A DNA stretch of 64,000 nucleotides. Source: Xenophilus aerolatus (GTDB taxonomy: Bacteria > Pseudomonadota > Gammaproteobacteria > Burkholderiales > Burkholderiaceae_C). The stretch is from contig QAIB01000012.1 in the NCBI GenBank assembly GCA_030418545.1, forward strand, positions 1 to 64,000, given 5' to 3'. The notes under the pieces are model-generated. The model had not been told where the DNA came from. It worked only from the letters and a program-made list of their open reading frames with translations, and did no database searches. Numbering within the stretch: position 1 is the first letter of the stretch; every line of letters begins with the position of its first letter. Shown here piece after piece: positions 42,376-50,480 of the stretch. Position numbers and translations under genes: made by a program.

Positions 42376-42628
42376 GCTGCTCGGTCTCCTTGGCTTCTTC
42401 TCAAGACACTCAAGACATTCGGCCCACCGCACCCCGCGCCGTCACGCCCGCGCAGTCCGGCGGATCGTATCGACGGGCCTCGCGGCGTGGGGCGTCGGCG
42501 CGCCGGTGCTTTCCCTAGGATCGGCCGGGCCGCCGGCTTCGGGGGCGCCGCGATTGTTCAAGCGCAGGCTTTGCACGGCGTCGTCGAAATGGACGATTTT
42601 TTGGCGGGCCCGCGACGCCGCATGCGCC

Positions 42629-43594
42629 TCAGCCTCGCGCCGGTGCCGCCAGTGCACGGCGCAGTTCGGCGGCACACAGCGCCACCGCCGTGTGCGCCTC
42701 GTCGAGCACGCGGCCCATGGTGATGAAGCCGTGGATCTGGCGCTCGAAGCAGACATAACTCACCCGCGTGCCGTCGGCACTGAGCGCGCGCGCATAGTCC
42801 AGCCCTTCGTCCCGCAACGGATCGTAGCCGGCCGTGATCACCAGTGCGGGCGGCAGGCCGGCGTGGCTCGCGGCCAGCAGCGGCGAGGCGCGCCAGTCCA
42901 GGTCGTGCCTGGCGTCGTCGATGTAATGGTCGTGGAAGTAGGTGATGGTGTCGGCCGTCAGCACGTAGCCCTGGCCGTTGCTGGTGTGCGAGGCGTGGCC
43001 GCGCCGCATGTCGGTGCCGGGGTAGATGAGCAGCTGGAAGGCGATGGGCAAGGGGCCCCGGCCGTCGGCGTCGTCGCGCGCGGCGATCGACACCACGGCC
43101 GCCAGGTTGCCGCCTGCGCTGTCGCCGCCCACCGCCAGTCGCGCCGGGTCGATGCGCAGGTCCTTCGCCTGCGACGCGACCCAGCGTGTGGCTGCCAGCA
43201 CGTCGTTCACGGCGCCGGGAAAGCGCACCTCGGGGCCCATGCGGTAGTCGACCGCCACCACGGCGCAGCCGGCGGCGTTGCACAACTCGCGGCACAGCAC
43301 GTCGTGCGTGTCCAGGTCGCCGATGACCCAGCCGCCGCCGTGGTAGTACACCAGCACGGGCAGCACGGCGTCGGGCGCGGTGCCGAGCGGGCGGTAGGCG
43401 CGCAGCGGGATGTCGCCCAGCGGCCCCGGCGCGCGCAGCTCGCGCACCTCGCCGACCTCGGGCGCATCGGGCTGCGTGAAGCCCCGCCGCTCGCGGTAGA
43501 AGGCGCGGGCCTCGACGGGCGCAAGCGTGTGGGTGGGCGGCAGGCCGCGCGATTCGATGAGGTCGATCAGGGCTCGGGCTTGGGGGTGCAGCAT
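42629..43594 (-). CDS. Alpha/beta hydrolase, hormone-sensitive-lipase (Aes) family esterase
   Basis: 321-residue cytoplasmic esterase. The oxyanion-hole motif YYHGGGW is at residues 83-89. The nucleophile elbow GGDSAGG places the catalytic Ser at 159. The acid is Asp258 in YDPLRDEG and the base His288 in QIHGF. These define the HSL/bacterial family IV carboxylesterases, which favour short-chain esters. No signal peptide is present. It is monocistronic and lies upstream of the AraC gene with a gap of 253 bp, in which I see no clear signal. The natural substrate is unknown. Confidence 0.93.
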   Translation of the reverse strand: MLHPQARALIDLIESRGLPPTHTLAPVEARAFYRERRGFTQPDAPEVGEVRELRAPGPLGDIPLRAYRPLGTAPDAVLPVLVYYHGGGWVIGDLDTHDVLCRELCNAAGCAVVAVDYRMGPEVRFPGAVNDVLAATRWVASQAKDLRIDPARLAVGGDSAGGNLAAVVSIAARDDADGRGPLPIAFQLLIYPGTDMRRGHASHTSNGQGYVLTADTITYFHDHYIDDARHDLDWRASPLLAASHAGLPPALVITAGYDPLRDEGLDYARALSADGTRVSYVCFERQIHGFITMGRVLDEAHTAVALCAAELRRALAAPARG

Positions 43595-43737
43595 GGCGTT
43601 GCGTCAAGGGTTGGGCAGGGCCGGCATCTTGCGCCGGCTGCACCGCCGCGGTGGGTGCGGGCGTGCCGGGCGCTGCAGCTTACGCAGCGCCCACCGCAGC
43701 CGCTTGCGCCAACTGGCTGCCCGGCGACCGGGCCGTC

Positions 43738-43800
43738 GCTATGTTTTCCATAGCTGCCGGCGCAGGCGGACCGGGCGCTGCCTGCCGATTCGATTCGGGG
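43738..43800 (+). repeat. GCTAT-type 17-nt hairpin repeat, copy 4
   Basis: GCTATGTTTTCCATAGC (43738-43754) pairs GCTAT with ATAGC and is followed by tgccggcgcaggcggaccgg, gcgctgcctgccgattcg and attcgggg. It sits in the 287-bp divergent gap between the esterase and the beta-propeller lipoprotein gene. No other feature is visible in the gap. Confidence 0.7.
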
Positions 43801-43881
43801 ATTTGTCCCCTGTGTGACTGCGTGGCAGGCGATCGCTGCAAAGACTGCGCGTGCATACCCACAACACCGGAGACAGTCCTC

Positions 43882-45543
43882 ATGCCCCTCTCGATTCGCC
43901 GCCGCACGGCCGCGTTCGCGCTTGCCGTTCCTGCCCTCTTCGCCGCACTCGCCGGCTGCAGCACGGCGCCGCCGTCGCGGCCCGCCGCCTGGTCCGCGCC
44001 CGAGGCCCTGGTGCAGCCGTCCGCCTTCGCCGGCGTGCACGGCCTGGCGGTGGACCGACAAGGTCGCCTGCTGGCGGGCTCGGTCGTCGGCAACAGCATG
44101 TGGGAGGTCGACCGCCGCACCGGCCAGGCGCGCGTGTTCATCCCCGCCCCCGAGGGTCAGGCCGACGACATCGCCGTGGGCCCGCGCGGCGAGCTGGCCT
44201 GGACCAACTACCTCATGGGCATGCTGCGCTACCGCGACAGCGACACGGCACCGATGCGCGTGCTGGCCAAGGACCTGCCCGGCCTGAACTCGGTGGACTT
44301 CGATCGCCGCAACGGCAAGCTCTACGCCTCGCAGGTCTTCCTGGGCGACGCGCTGTGGGAGATCGACCGCAACGGCCAGCAGCCGCCGCGGCTGATCAAG
44401 AAGGACATGGGCGGCTTCAACGGCTTCGAGGTCGGCCCCGACGGCTGGCTGTACGGGCCGCTCTGGTTCAAGGGCCAGGTGGTGAAGATCAACCCGGCCA
44501 ACGGCGACATGACGGTGATCGCCGGCGGCTTCCAGATCCCCGCGGCCGCCAACCTCGACGGCAAGGGCAACCTCTGGGTGGTCGACACCCGCACGGGCGA
44601 GCTGGTGCGCGTGGACCTCGCCACGGGCCGCAAGACCGTCGCCAAGCAGCTCACGCCCTCGCTGGACAACCTCGCGATCGCGCCCGACGGCACGATCTAC
44701 GTGTCGAACATGGCCAACAACGCCGTCGACGCCTTCAATCCCGCCACCGGCGAGCTGCGGCGCCTCACCGGCGGCGCCGTTGCCGTGCCGGCGGGCATGA
44801 AGGCCGAAGGCGACAGGCTCTGGGTGGCCGACGTCTTCGGGTTTCGCGAGGTCGACCTGAAGAACGGCGCGGTGAGCGACATCTTCCGCATGCAGCGCGA
44901 GCCGGAGCTGGAGTACCCCTTCGCGGTCGGGCTGTCGAAGACCCGCTTCGCGCTCTCGTCGTGGTTCACCGGCACGGTGCAGCTGGTGGACCGTGCCACG
45001 CGCAAGACCACCGCGGTGATCCACGGCCTGAAGGCGCCCTACGACGCCATTCCGCTGGAGGACGGCAGCGTGCTCGTGGCCGAGATCGGCACCGGCAGCA
45101 TCACCCGCGCCAGTGGCGACAAGTACGCCACCCGGCAGGTGCTGGCCAGCGGCATCCAGGGGCCGGTGCAGATGGTGCTGGGCGCCGACGGCGCCGTGTA
45201 CGTCACCGAGGCGGCCGGCCGGCTGCTGCGCGTGCCGCTGGCGGGGGCCGCGGGGGGTGCACCGGTGGCCGTGGCGCAGGGCCTGGCGATGCCCGAGGGC
45301 CTGGCGCAGACGCCCTGGGGCAGCTTCATCGTGGCGGAGTCGGCGGCCCGGCGGCTGGTGGAGATCGACCCCGCCGACGGCAGCAAGCGCACCGTGGCCG
45401 AGAACCTGCCCATCGGCCTGGCCGCAGGCCCCGGCTTGCCGCCGCCCTACGTGCCCACCGGCGTGGCCGTCGGGGCCGACGGCAGCGTGTACGTGTCGGC
45501 CGACCTGAACAACGCGATCTACCGCATCCGGCCCGCGCGCTGA
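43882..45543 (+). CDS. Predicted lipoprotein with NHL/SMP-30-type beta-propeller
   Basis: 553-residue envelope protein starting MPLSIRRRTAAFALAVPALF. The lipobox LAAL-AGC places the lipidated Cys near residue 25. The rest is a row of propeller blades of the HGLAVDRQGRLLAGSVVGNSMWEVD type: FNGFEVGPDGWLYGPLWFKGQVVKIN, NLDGKGNLWVVDTRTGELVRVD, NLAIAPDGTIYVSNMANNAVDAFN, MVLGADGAVYVTEAAGRLLRVP and VGADGSVYVSADLNNAIYRI. This fits SMP-30/gluconolactonase/NHL folds. Metal-site residues of a lactonase cannot be confirmed by eye, so hydrolytic activity is uncertain. It is transcribed alone. Confidence 0.85.
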   Translation: MPLSIRRRTAAFALAVPALFAALAGCSTAPPSRPAAWSAPEALVQPSAFAGVHGLAVDRQGRLLAGSVVGNSMWEVDRRTGQARVFIPAPEGQADDIAVGPRGELAWTNYLMGMLRYRDSDTAPMRVLAKDLPGLNSVDFDRRNGKLYASQVFLGDALWEIDRNGQQPPRLIKKDMGGFNGFEVGPDGWLYGPLWFKGQVVKINPANGDMTVIAGGFQIPAAANLDGKGNLWVVDTRTGELVRVDLATGRKTVAKQLTPSLDNLAIAPDGTIYVSNMANNAVDAFNPATGELRRLTGGAVAVPAGMKAEGDRLWVADVFGFREVDLKNGAVSDIFRMQREPELEYPFAVGLSKTRFALSSWFTGTVQLVDRATRKTTAVIHGLKAPYDAIPLEDGSVLVAEIGTGSITRASGDKYATRQVLASGIQGPVQMVLGADGAVYVTEAAGRLLRVPLAGAAGGAPVAVAQGLAMPEGLAQTPWGSFIVAESAARRLVEIDPADGSKRTVAENLPIGLAAGPGLPPPYVPTGVAVGADGSVYVSADLNNAIYRIRPAR

Positions 45544-45629
45544 ATTGTTGACCTGGCGACGGTCCGCTGCGAGGCGGGCCGTTAGCATCGCTCCATCGCA
45601 GCATTTCCACTGTTCGAAGGAGCATTTCA

Positions 45630-46478
45630 ATGGACATCCAGACCGTCGGCATCATCGGCGCCGGCACCATGGGCAACGGCATCGCGCAGGCCTGCGCCGT
45701 CTCGGGCATCCGCGTGGTGATGGTCGACATCGCGCAGGCGGCCGTCGACAAGGGCATCGCCACCATCTCGGGCAGCCTCGACCGCCTGATCAAGAAGGAG
45801 AAGCTCACCGAGGCCCAGAAGGCCGATGCGCTGAAGCTGATCCAGGGCTCGACGAACTACGAGGACCTGAAGGCCGCGCAGCTCGTCATCGAGGCCGCGA
45901 CCGAGAACCACGGCCTGAAGACCAGGATCCTGCAGCAGGTCGATGCGATGCTGGCGCCCGAGGTGATCATCGCGTCGAACACCTCGTCGATCTCCATCAC
46001 GCAACTGGCCGCCGACACCAAGCGCCCCGACCGCTTCATCGGCATGCACTTCTTCAACCCGGTGCCGATGATGGCGCTGGTGGAGCTGATCCGCGGATAC
46101 CTCACCAGCGACTCCACGCACGATGCCGTGAAGGCGCTGGCGCTCAAGCTGGGCAAGTCGCCCATCACGGTGAAGAACGCGCCGGGCTTCGTGGTCAACC
46201 GCATCCTGGTGCCGATGATCAACGAGGCCTTCTTCGTGCTGGCCGAGGGCCTGGCCACGGCCGAGGACATCGACGCCGGCATGAAGCTGGGCTGCAACCA
46301 GCCGATCGGCCCGCTGGCGCTGGCCGACATGATCGGGCTGGACGTCTGCCTGGCGGTGATGGAGGTGTACCTGGAGGAATTCGGCGACTCCAAGTACCGC
46401 CCCTGCCCGCTGCTCAAGGAGATGGTGGCCGCCGGCCAGCTCGGCCGCAAGACCGGCCGGGGCGTGTACACCTACTGA
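45630..46478 (+). CDS. 3-hydroxyacyl-CoA (3-hydroxybutyryl-CoA) dehydrogenase
   Basis: 282-residue NAD(P)-dependent cytoplasmic enzyme that oxidises 3-hydroxyacyl-CoA or reduces acetoacetyl-CoA. It has the Rossmann motif GIIGAGTMGNGIAQACAVSG at the N-terminus, the catalytic His in GMHFFNPVPMMALVELI, and KSPITVKNAPGFVVNRILVPMINEA. The C-terminal dimer domain has GCNQPIGPLALADMIGLDVCLAVME. It matches HbdA/PaaH single-domain enzymes in length. AAGGAG lies nine bases upstream of the ATG. It is convergent with a crotonase gene. Confidence 0.95.
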   Translation: MDIQTVGIIGAGTMGNGIAQACAVSGIRVVMVDIAQAAVDKGIATISGSLDRLIKKEKLTEAQKADALKLIQGSTNYEDLKAAQLVIEAATENHGLKTRILQQVDAMLAPEVIIASNTSSISITQLAADTKRPDRFIGMHFFNPVPMMALVELIRGYLTSDSTHDAVKALALKLGKSPITVKNAPGFVVNRILVPMINEAFFVLAEGLATAEDIDAGMKLGCNQPIGPLALADMIGLDVCLAVMEVYLEEFGDSKYRPCPLLKEMVAAGQLGRKTGRGVYTY

Positions 46479-46502
46479 CCGGCCCTGCGGGAGGCGGCAC
46501 GC

Positions 46503-47228
46503 TCAGCGGCTGCCTTCCCCCGCCGCATTCGCGGTGCCGGCGAGCGCCGCATGCGCGGCGTTTTCGCGCGCGATGGCGGCATCGAAGTTCGCCAGCCCGA
46601 CCTCGTGGAAGACGCGCTTGAACTGGCGCGCGACCTCCGGCGCCAGCGCCGCCAGCTGCCGCGCCATCTGCATCGATGCGTCGTCCAGCTCCTCGGGCGG
46701 CACCACGCGCCAGACCAGCCCCCAGGCCCGCGCCTCCTCGGCGCCGAAGGCCTCGCCCAGCATCACCAGGGCCTTCGCGCGCGCCACACCTGCACAGGCG
46801 GCCAGCGTGGCGCTGAGTCCGCCGGTCACGAACACGCCAAGCGAGGCCTCGGGCAGCCGGAAGCGCGCATTGCTCGCCGCGATGACGATGTCGGCGTCGA
46901 GCATCCACTCCAGCCCGGCCCCCAGCGTCCAGCCATGGACGGCGAAGAGCACCGGCTTGTCCAGGTGCACCAGGGCGGACGCCACCGCCTGCACCAGTTC
47001 CAGGTCGCGGTCGGTGGGCGGCGCGCCCACGTCCCGGCCGGCGCAGAAGGCCCGCCCCTCGCCGCGCACCCGCACGGCCCGCACCGCGTCGTCGCGCCCG
47101 GCCGCTTCGATCGCCGCCAGCAGCGCCTCGGCCAGCGGGTTATCGATGGCGTTGAGCTTGTGGGGGCGGTGCAGCGTGATCGTCATCACGCCGCCTTCCA
47201 CGGCGGTCAGCAGCGGGGCTTCGGTCAT
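46503..47228 (-). CDS. Enoyl-CoA hydratase/isomerase (crotonase) family protein
   Basis: 241-residue crotonase starting MTEAPLLTAVEGGVMTITLH. Fold marks: HRPHKLNAIDNPLAEALLAAIEAAG, the oxyanion-hole segment RAFCAGRDVGAPP, and VHGWTLGAGLEWMLDADIVIAASNARFRLPEASLGVF. Both usual acidic positions are present, in GLEW and in RLPEASLG. The C-terminal helix FKRVFHEVGLANFDAAIARE closes the trimer. The start at 47228 is preferred to one 21 codons upstream. It is convergent with the hydroxyacyl-CoA dehydrogenase gene, giving two beta-oxidation-type enzymes side by side. Confidence 0.9.
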   Translation of the reverse strand: MTEAPLLTAVEGGVMTITLHRPHKLNAIDNPLAEALLAAIEAAGRDDAVRAVRVRGEGRAFCAGRDVGAPPTDRDLELVQAVASALVHLDKPVLFAVHGWTLGAGLEWMLDADIVIAASNARFRLPEASLGVFVTGGLSATLAACAGVARAKALVMLGEAFGAEEARAWGLVWRVVPPEELDDASMQMARQLAALAPEVARQFKRVFHEVGLANFDAAIARENAAHAALAGTANAAGEGSR

Positions 47229-47337
47229 CCGGGCATTGTGACGAGCCGGCACCGGCGCGGCCCGCGCTGCGCCGGGCACCATCGACGGCACAGCCCATGG
47301 TTACACTTTGAATCAATACATCGAGGAGAAGTGCGTG

Positions 47338-48054
47338 ATGGGACTTCGTTGGTGCGCATGGGGCGCGGTGCTGGGCGTCCTGCTGCTGGCGGGCGGATGT
47401 GCGTCCGTCACGCATGGCACGACCCAGACGGTGAAGGTGGACGCCGTGACGGCCGCGGGCGAGCCGGTGGCCGACGCCGAATGCCAGCTCACCAACGACA
47501 AGGGCAGCGCCCTCACGCGCTCGGGGCAGGCCACGGTGGTCCGGCGCTCGGGCGGCAACCTGATGATCCAGTGCACGGCCGAGGGCCAGGCGCCGGCCGG
47601 CGGCCAGGCGACCTCGCGCGTCAACGCAGGGATGGTCGGCAACATCGTGGTGGGCGGCCTCATCGGCGCGGCCATCGATTCGGGCACCGGCGCGGGCTAC
47701 AACTACCCGACCTGGATGCGCCTCGTGTTCGGCGAAATGCGCGACTACGACCGCAACCGGCAGGTGGGCGACGAGGTGGTGGTCGGCCTGAAGACCGGCG
47801 ACACCCGCCGCGCTGCGCTCGCCGCCGCGCCGGCGCCCGAGCCCGCCGGTGTACCTCCCGCCGCACCCGCAGCGCCCACCGCCGCCATCGCGGTCGCGGC
47901 AGCGGCGCCGGTCGCCCCGGTCGCCGCCGTGCCGGCGCCGGTGCAGCCCACCCCGGCCGCCGCGGCGCCCACGCTGGCCGCTCCCACGCCGGCCAGCCCC
48001 TTTGCCACGACGCGCATCGAAGACCTGCGCCAGCTGCTGCCGGTGAACCGATGA
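47338..48054 (+). CDS. Predicted lipoprotein with Ala/Pro-rich tail
   Basis: 238-residue envelope lipoprotein starting MGLRWCAWGAVLGVLLLAGG and carrying the lipobox LAGG-Cys21. The first two thirds contain SVTHGTTQTVKVDAVTAAGEPVADAECQL, a PEGA-like or carboxypeptidase-regulatory-like beta pattern, and a glycine-rich hydrophobic stretch MVGNIVVGGLIGAAIDSGTGAGY. From about residue 165 the sequence is an Ala/Pro-rich, probably flexible tail that could cross the periplasm or peptidoglycan. Its stop overlaps the start of the degenerate protease-like gene as ATGA, so the two products probably work together. The function is unknown. Confidence 0.8.
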   Translation: MGLRWCAWGAVLGVLLLAGGCASVTHGTTQTVKVDAVTAAGEPVADAECQLTNDKGSALTRSGQATVVRRSGGNLMIQCTAEGQAPAGGQATSRVNAGMVGNIVVGGLIGAAIDSGTGAGYNYPTWMRLVFGEMRDYDRNRQVGDEVVVGLKTGDTRRAALAAAPAPEPAGVPPAAPAAPTAAIAVAAAAPVAPVAAVPAPVQPTPAAAAPTLAAPTPASPFATTRIEDLRQLLPVNR

Positions 48055-49337
48055 GCACGATCGCCCTTCGCGCCGCCGCGCTGCTGGCCGCCGCGCTCCC
48101 CCTCGTCCACGTGGCGGCGCAGCCGGCCGCGACCGGCGCCACGCTGCAGCCCGACGCGCTCTTCGCGCGGGTGTCGCCCAACGTCTGGGTGCTGCAGACC
48201 ACCGACGCGCAGGGCCAGCCGCTCGGCACCGGCACGGCCGTCGCGACCAGCCGCGGCACCGCGGTGACCAGCTGCCATCTGCTGGCGCAGGCGCAGTCCG
48301 TGAGCCTGCGGCGCGACAACGTCAGCTACGGCGCCTCGCTGGAGTGGCCCGACGTCGAGCGTGGCCTGTGCCAGCTGCGCGTCGCGAACCTGCCGGCCGA
48401 GGCCCTGGTGATGCGCGAACTCGACGGCCTGGCGGTGGGCTCGACGCTGTACGTCATCGGCGCGCCGCGGGGCCGTGAACTCACGCTCGGCACCAACCTG
48501 CTGGCGGGCATCCGGCGTACGGCCGAAGGCGCCGTCGAATCGCTCCAGCTGGCAGCGCCGGCCGAGGCGGGCCTCGATGGCGCAGCCGTCTTCGACGCAC
48601 AAGGACGGCTGGCGGGCCTGCTGGGGGCTTCGGCGGCTGCAGGTGCGACGCCCACGCCCACCTTGGCGATGCCGGCGGCATGGCTGGCGCAGCTGCCCGA
48701 GCGCGGACGCAGCGCGCTCGCCGGCCTCGCCGCGGCGCCGGCCACGGCACCCGCGTTGAACCGGCCCTTCGCTGGCGCGCGCGTGCTGCGGCCCAGCGTG
48801 ATCGAGTACGAACTGCAGGACCGCCTGACCGGCGCGCGCCGCAAGGTCGTCTATCGCTCCGACGGGCCGTCGGGCGACCTGCTGAGCTTCAACGGCGGCA
48901 GCTGGATCGAGAAGCCCGGCGGCGAGGTGGTCAGCGTGACCAGCTCGGCCGCCGGCGAGTTCGACCTGGTGATGCCGCCCGGCGGCTGGGTGCCGCGCAA
49001 CCCGGCGCAGCAGCTGTCGTGGTACACGAAGTACACCGCCAGCCGCGGCGGCGCGGCGCGCATCGGCATGGAGCTCAACGCGGCCGTGAAGGGCCACGCC
49101 CGGCTGAGCGTCGGCGGGCGGGAGATCGACACGGTCCGCATCGAGTACGAGGGCTATACCGACCGCATCGCCAGCACCCTCGGCAGCGGCGGGTCGCAGG
49201 CGGGTCGCTACCGCGCCGAGGTCTGGTACGCGCCCGAGCTGGGCCGCCCGGTCCGCTTCGAGATGATGACCCGTGGCGGGACCAGCGGCGGCGCCTTCGT
49301 GATCAGCGAGACGCTCGAGCTCGTGAGCATCCGCTAG
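48051..49337 (+). CDS. Secreted trypsin-fold protein with a degenerate catalytic triad
   Basis: 428-residue exported protein with signal MSTIALRAAALLAAALPLVH. Residues about 30-200 look like a trypsin/DegP-like fold. GTGTAVATSRGTAVTSCHLL carries the His at residue 76 and YVIGAPRGRELTLGTNLLAGIRR is typical beta-barrel text. However, the usual Asp-Leu is Gly-Leu in VERGLCQLRV, and the Ser of GNSGGP is replaced in AGLDGAAVFDAQGRLAGLLG, where Asp176 stands. Two of three catalytic residues are therefore missing. Residues 250-428 form a second domain rich in strands (VIEYELQDRLTGARRKVVY, VRIEYEGYTDRIAS). It is translationally coupled to the lipoprotein upstream. A binding or scaffold role is more likely than proteolysis. 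Confidence 0.75.
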   Translation: MSTIALRAAALLAAALPLVHVAAQPAATGATLQPDALFARVSPNVWVLQTTDAQGQPLGTGTAVATSRGTAVTSCHLLAQAQSVSLRRDNVSYGASLEWPDVERGLCQLRVANLPAEALVMRELDGLAVGSTLYVIGAPRGRELTLGTNLLAGIRRTAEGAVESLQLAAPAEAGLDGAAVFDAQGRLAGLLGASAAAGATPTPTLAMPAAWLAQLPERGRSALAGLAAAPATAPALNRPFAGARVLRPSVIEYELQDRLTGARRKVVYRSDGPSGDLLSFNGGSWIEKPGGEVVSVTSSAAGEFDLVMPPGGWVPRNPAQQLSWYTKYTASRGGAARIGMELNAAVKGHARLSVGGREIDTVRIEYEGYTDRIASTLGSGGSQAGRYRAEVWYAPELGRPVRFEMMTRGGTSGGAFVISETLELVSIR

Positions 49338-50461
49338 GCCGCGGCGGCGTGCTGCGCCGCATAGGCCCGGAACTGCGCATTGCGCCGGTCCAGCGCGTCC
49401 TGCGTGGGCGGCACCATGATCGGCGCGCCCTCGTGGGCGAAGGCCTGGCACTGCGCCACGTAGGGGCGCAGCTGCGCGTGGTAGTCGGGCGATGCGGCGT
49501 CCATGTCGCCACCGTGCGCGGTCCACGTGCTCGCCAGCAGTTCGGCCGACACCATGGCCAGCGTGGTGCCCATGCCCGAGAGCAGAGCCGCGCAATGTCC
49601 CGCATCGCCGATCACCGCGACCCTTCCGCGCGTCCAGCTCGGCATGTGGGTCTGGCTCACCGAATCGAAGTAGAAGCCGCGCGCCGCGGGGTCGGCGAAG
49701 GCCGCACGCAGGGCGGGCACCTGCCAGGCATCGACGCGCGACAGGAACTGCGCGATCAACCGCCGTTGCGCGTCGAGGTCGCGCCAGTCGTAGTCGATCG
49801 GCGGGCTGGCCGCGAGCATCATGGCCTGCGGGCCGTCGCCCGCATTGCGCACCGCGATCGTGAGGCCCGGCACGTTGAGCATCGCACGCTGCCAGTCGCG
49901 CTCGGCGGGCAGGTCGACCAGTGCGACGTAGTGGCCGAAGTGCCGCACATAGTCCTTCTCCGGGCCGAAGGCGAGCCTGCGCACGTTGGAATGCAGGCCG
50001 TCGGCGCCCACCACCAGGTCGTAGCGACCGCGCCCGCCATCGCTGAACGCGACCTCCACGCCCCCGGGCCCGTCGACCAGCGACGCGATCGACAGCTTGA
50101 AGCGGAATTCGACGCCCTCGGGAATGGCTTCGCGCAGGATGCGGTTGAGCCGGTCGCGGGTGATCTCGACGTCCTCGTCGGTCTCGTTGGCGAACCAGCG
50201 CAGGTCGAGCGTGGCGACCTGCTGCCCGTGGCCGTCGAGCACGGGGGCGGGTTCGATGAGGCTCACCTTCTGCGCCTCGATGGCGCCGAGGATGCCCATG
50301 CGCTGCGCCGTGCCCAGCGCCCTGCCGCGCACGTCGATGGGTGCGCCGCCAGGTCGCAGGCCCTCGGCGCGCTCGACCACGCACACGCGATGGCCCAGCC
50401 GTGCGAACCAGTACGCGGCCGAGAGGCCCGCCATGCTGGCGCCGGAAACGAGAACGTCCAT
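49334..50461 (-). CDS. FAD-dependent monooxygenase, group A flavoprotein hydroxylase
   Basis: 375-residue cytoplasmic flavoprotein that would hydroxylate an aromatic compound with NAD(P)H. The N-terminal FAD motif is VLVSGASMAGLSAAYWFARLGHRV, the DG motif is YDLVVGADGLHSNVRRLAF (about residue 155), and the GD motif is VAVIGDAGHCAALLSGMGTTLAMVSAELLA (about residue 285). It is of the short PHBH/UbiH length. It is the last gene of an operon with an NMT1-type ABC importer, an alpha/beta hydrolase, a VOC protein and a GAF protein. Its stop and that of the convergent protease-like gene share the four bases CTAG. Confidence 0.9.
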   Translation of the reverse strand: MDVLVSGASMAGLSAAYWFARLGHRVCVVERAEGLRPGGAPIDVRGRALGTAQRMGILGAIEAQKVSLIEPAPVLDGHGQQVATLDLRWFANETDEDVEITRDRLNRILREAIPEGVEFRFKLSIASLVDGPGGVEVAFSDGGRGRYDLVVGADGLHSNVRRLAFGPEKDYVRHFGHYVALVDLPAERDWQRAMLNVPGLTIAVRNAGDGPQAMMLAASPPIDYDWRDLDAQRRLIAQFLSRVDAWQVPALRAAFADPAARGFYFDSVSQTHMPSWTRGRVAVIGDAGHCAALLSGMGTTLAMVSAELLASTWTAHGGDMDAASPDYHAQLRPYVAQCQAFAHEGAPIMVPPTQDALDRRNAQFRAYAAQHAAAA

Positions 50462-50480
50462 GGGGAGGCTCCTCGGGTGA

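Noticed and set aside
48051-49337. Active DegP-like protease
   Set aside because: The expected Asp and Ser of the triad are Gly and Asp in this protein, so only the His remains.
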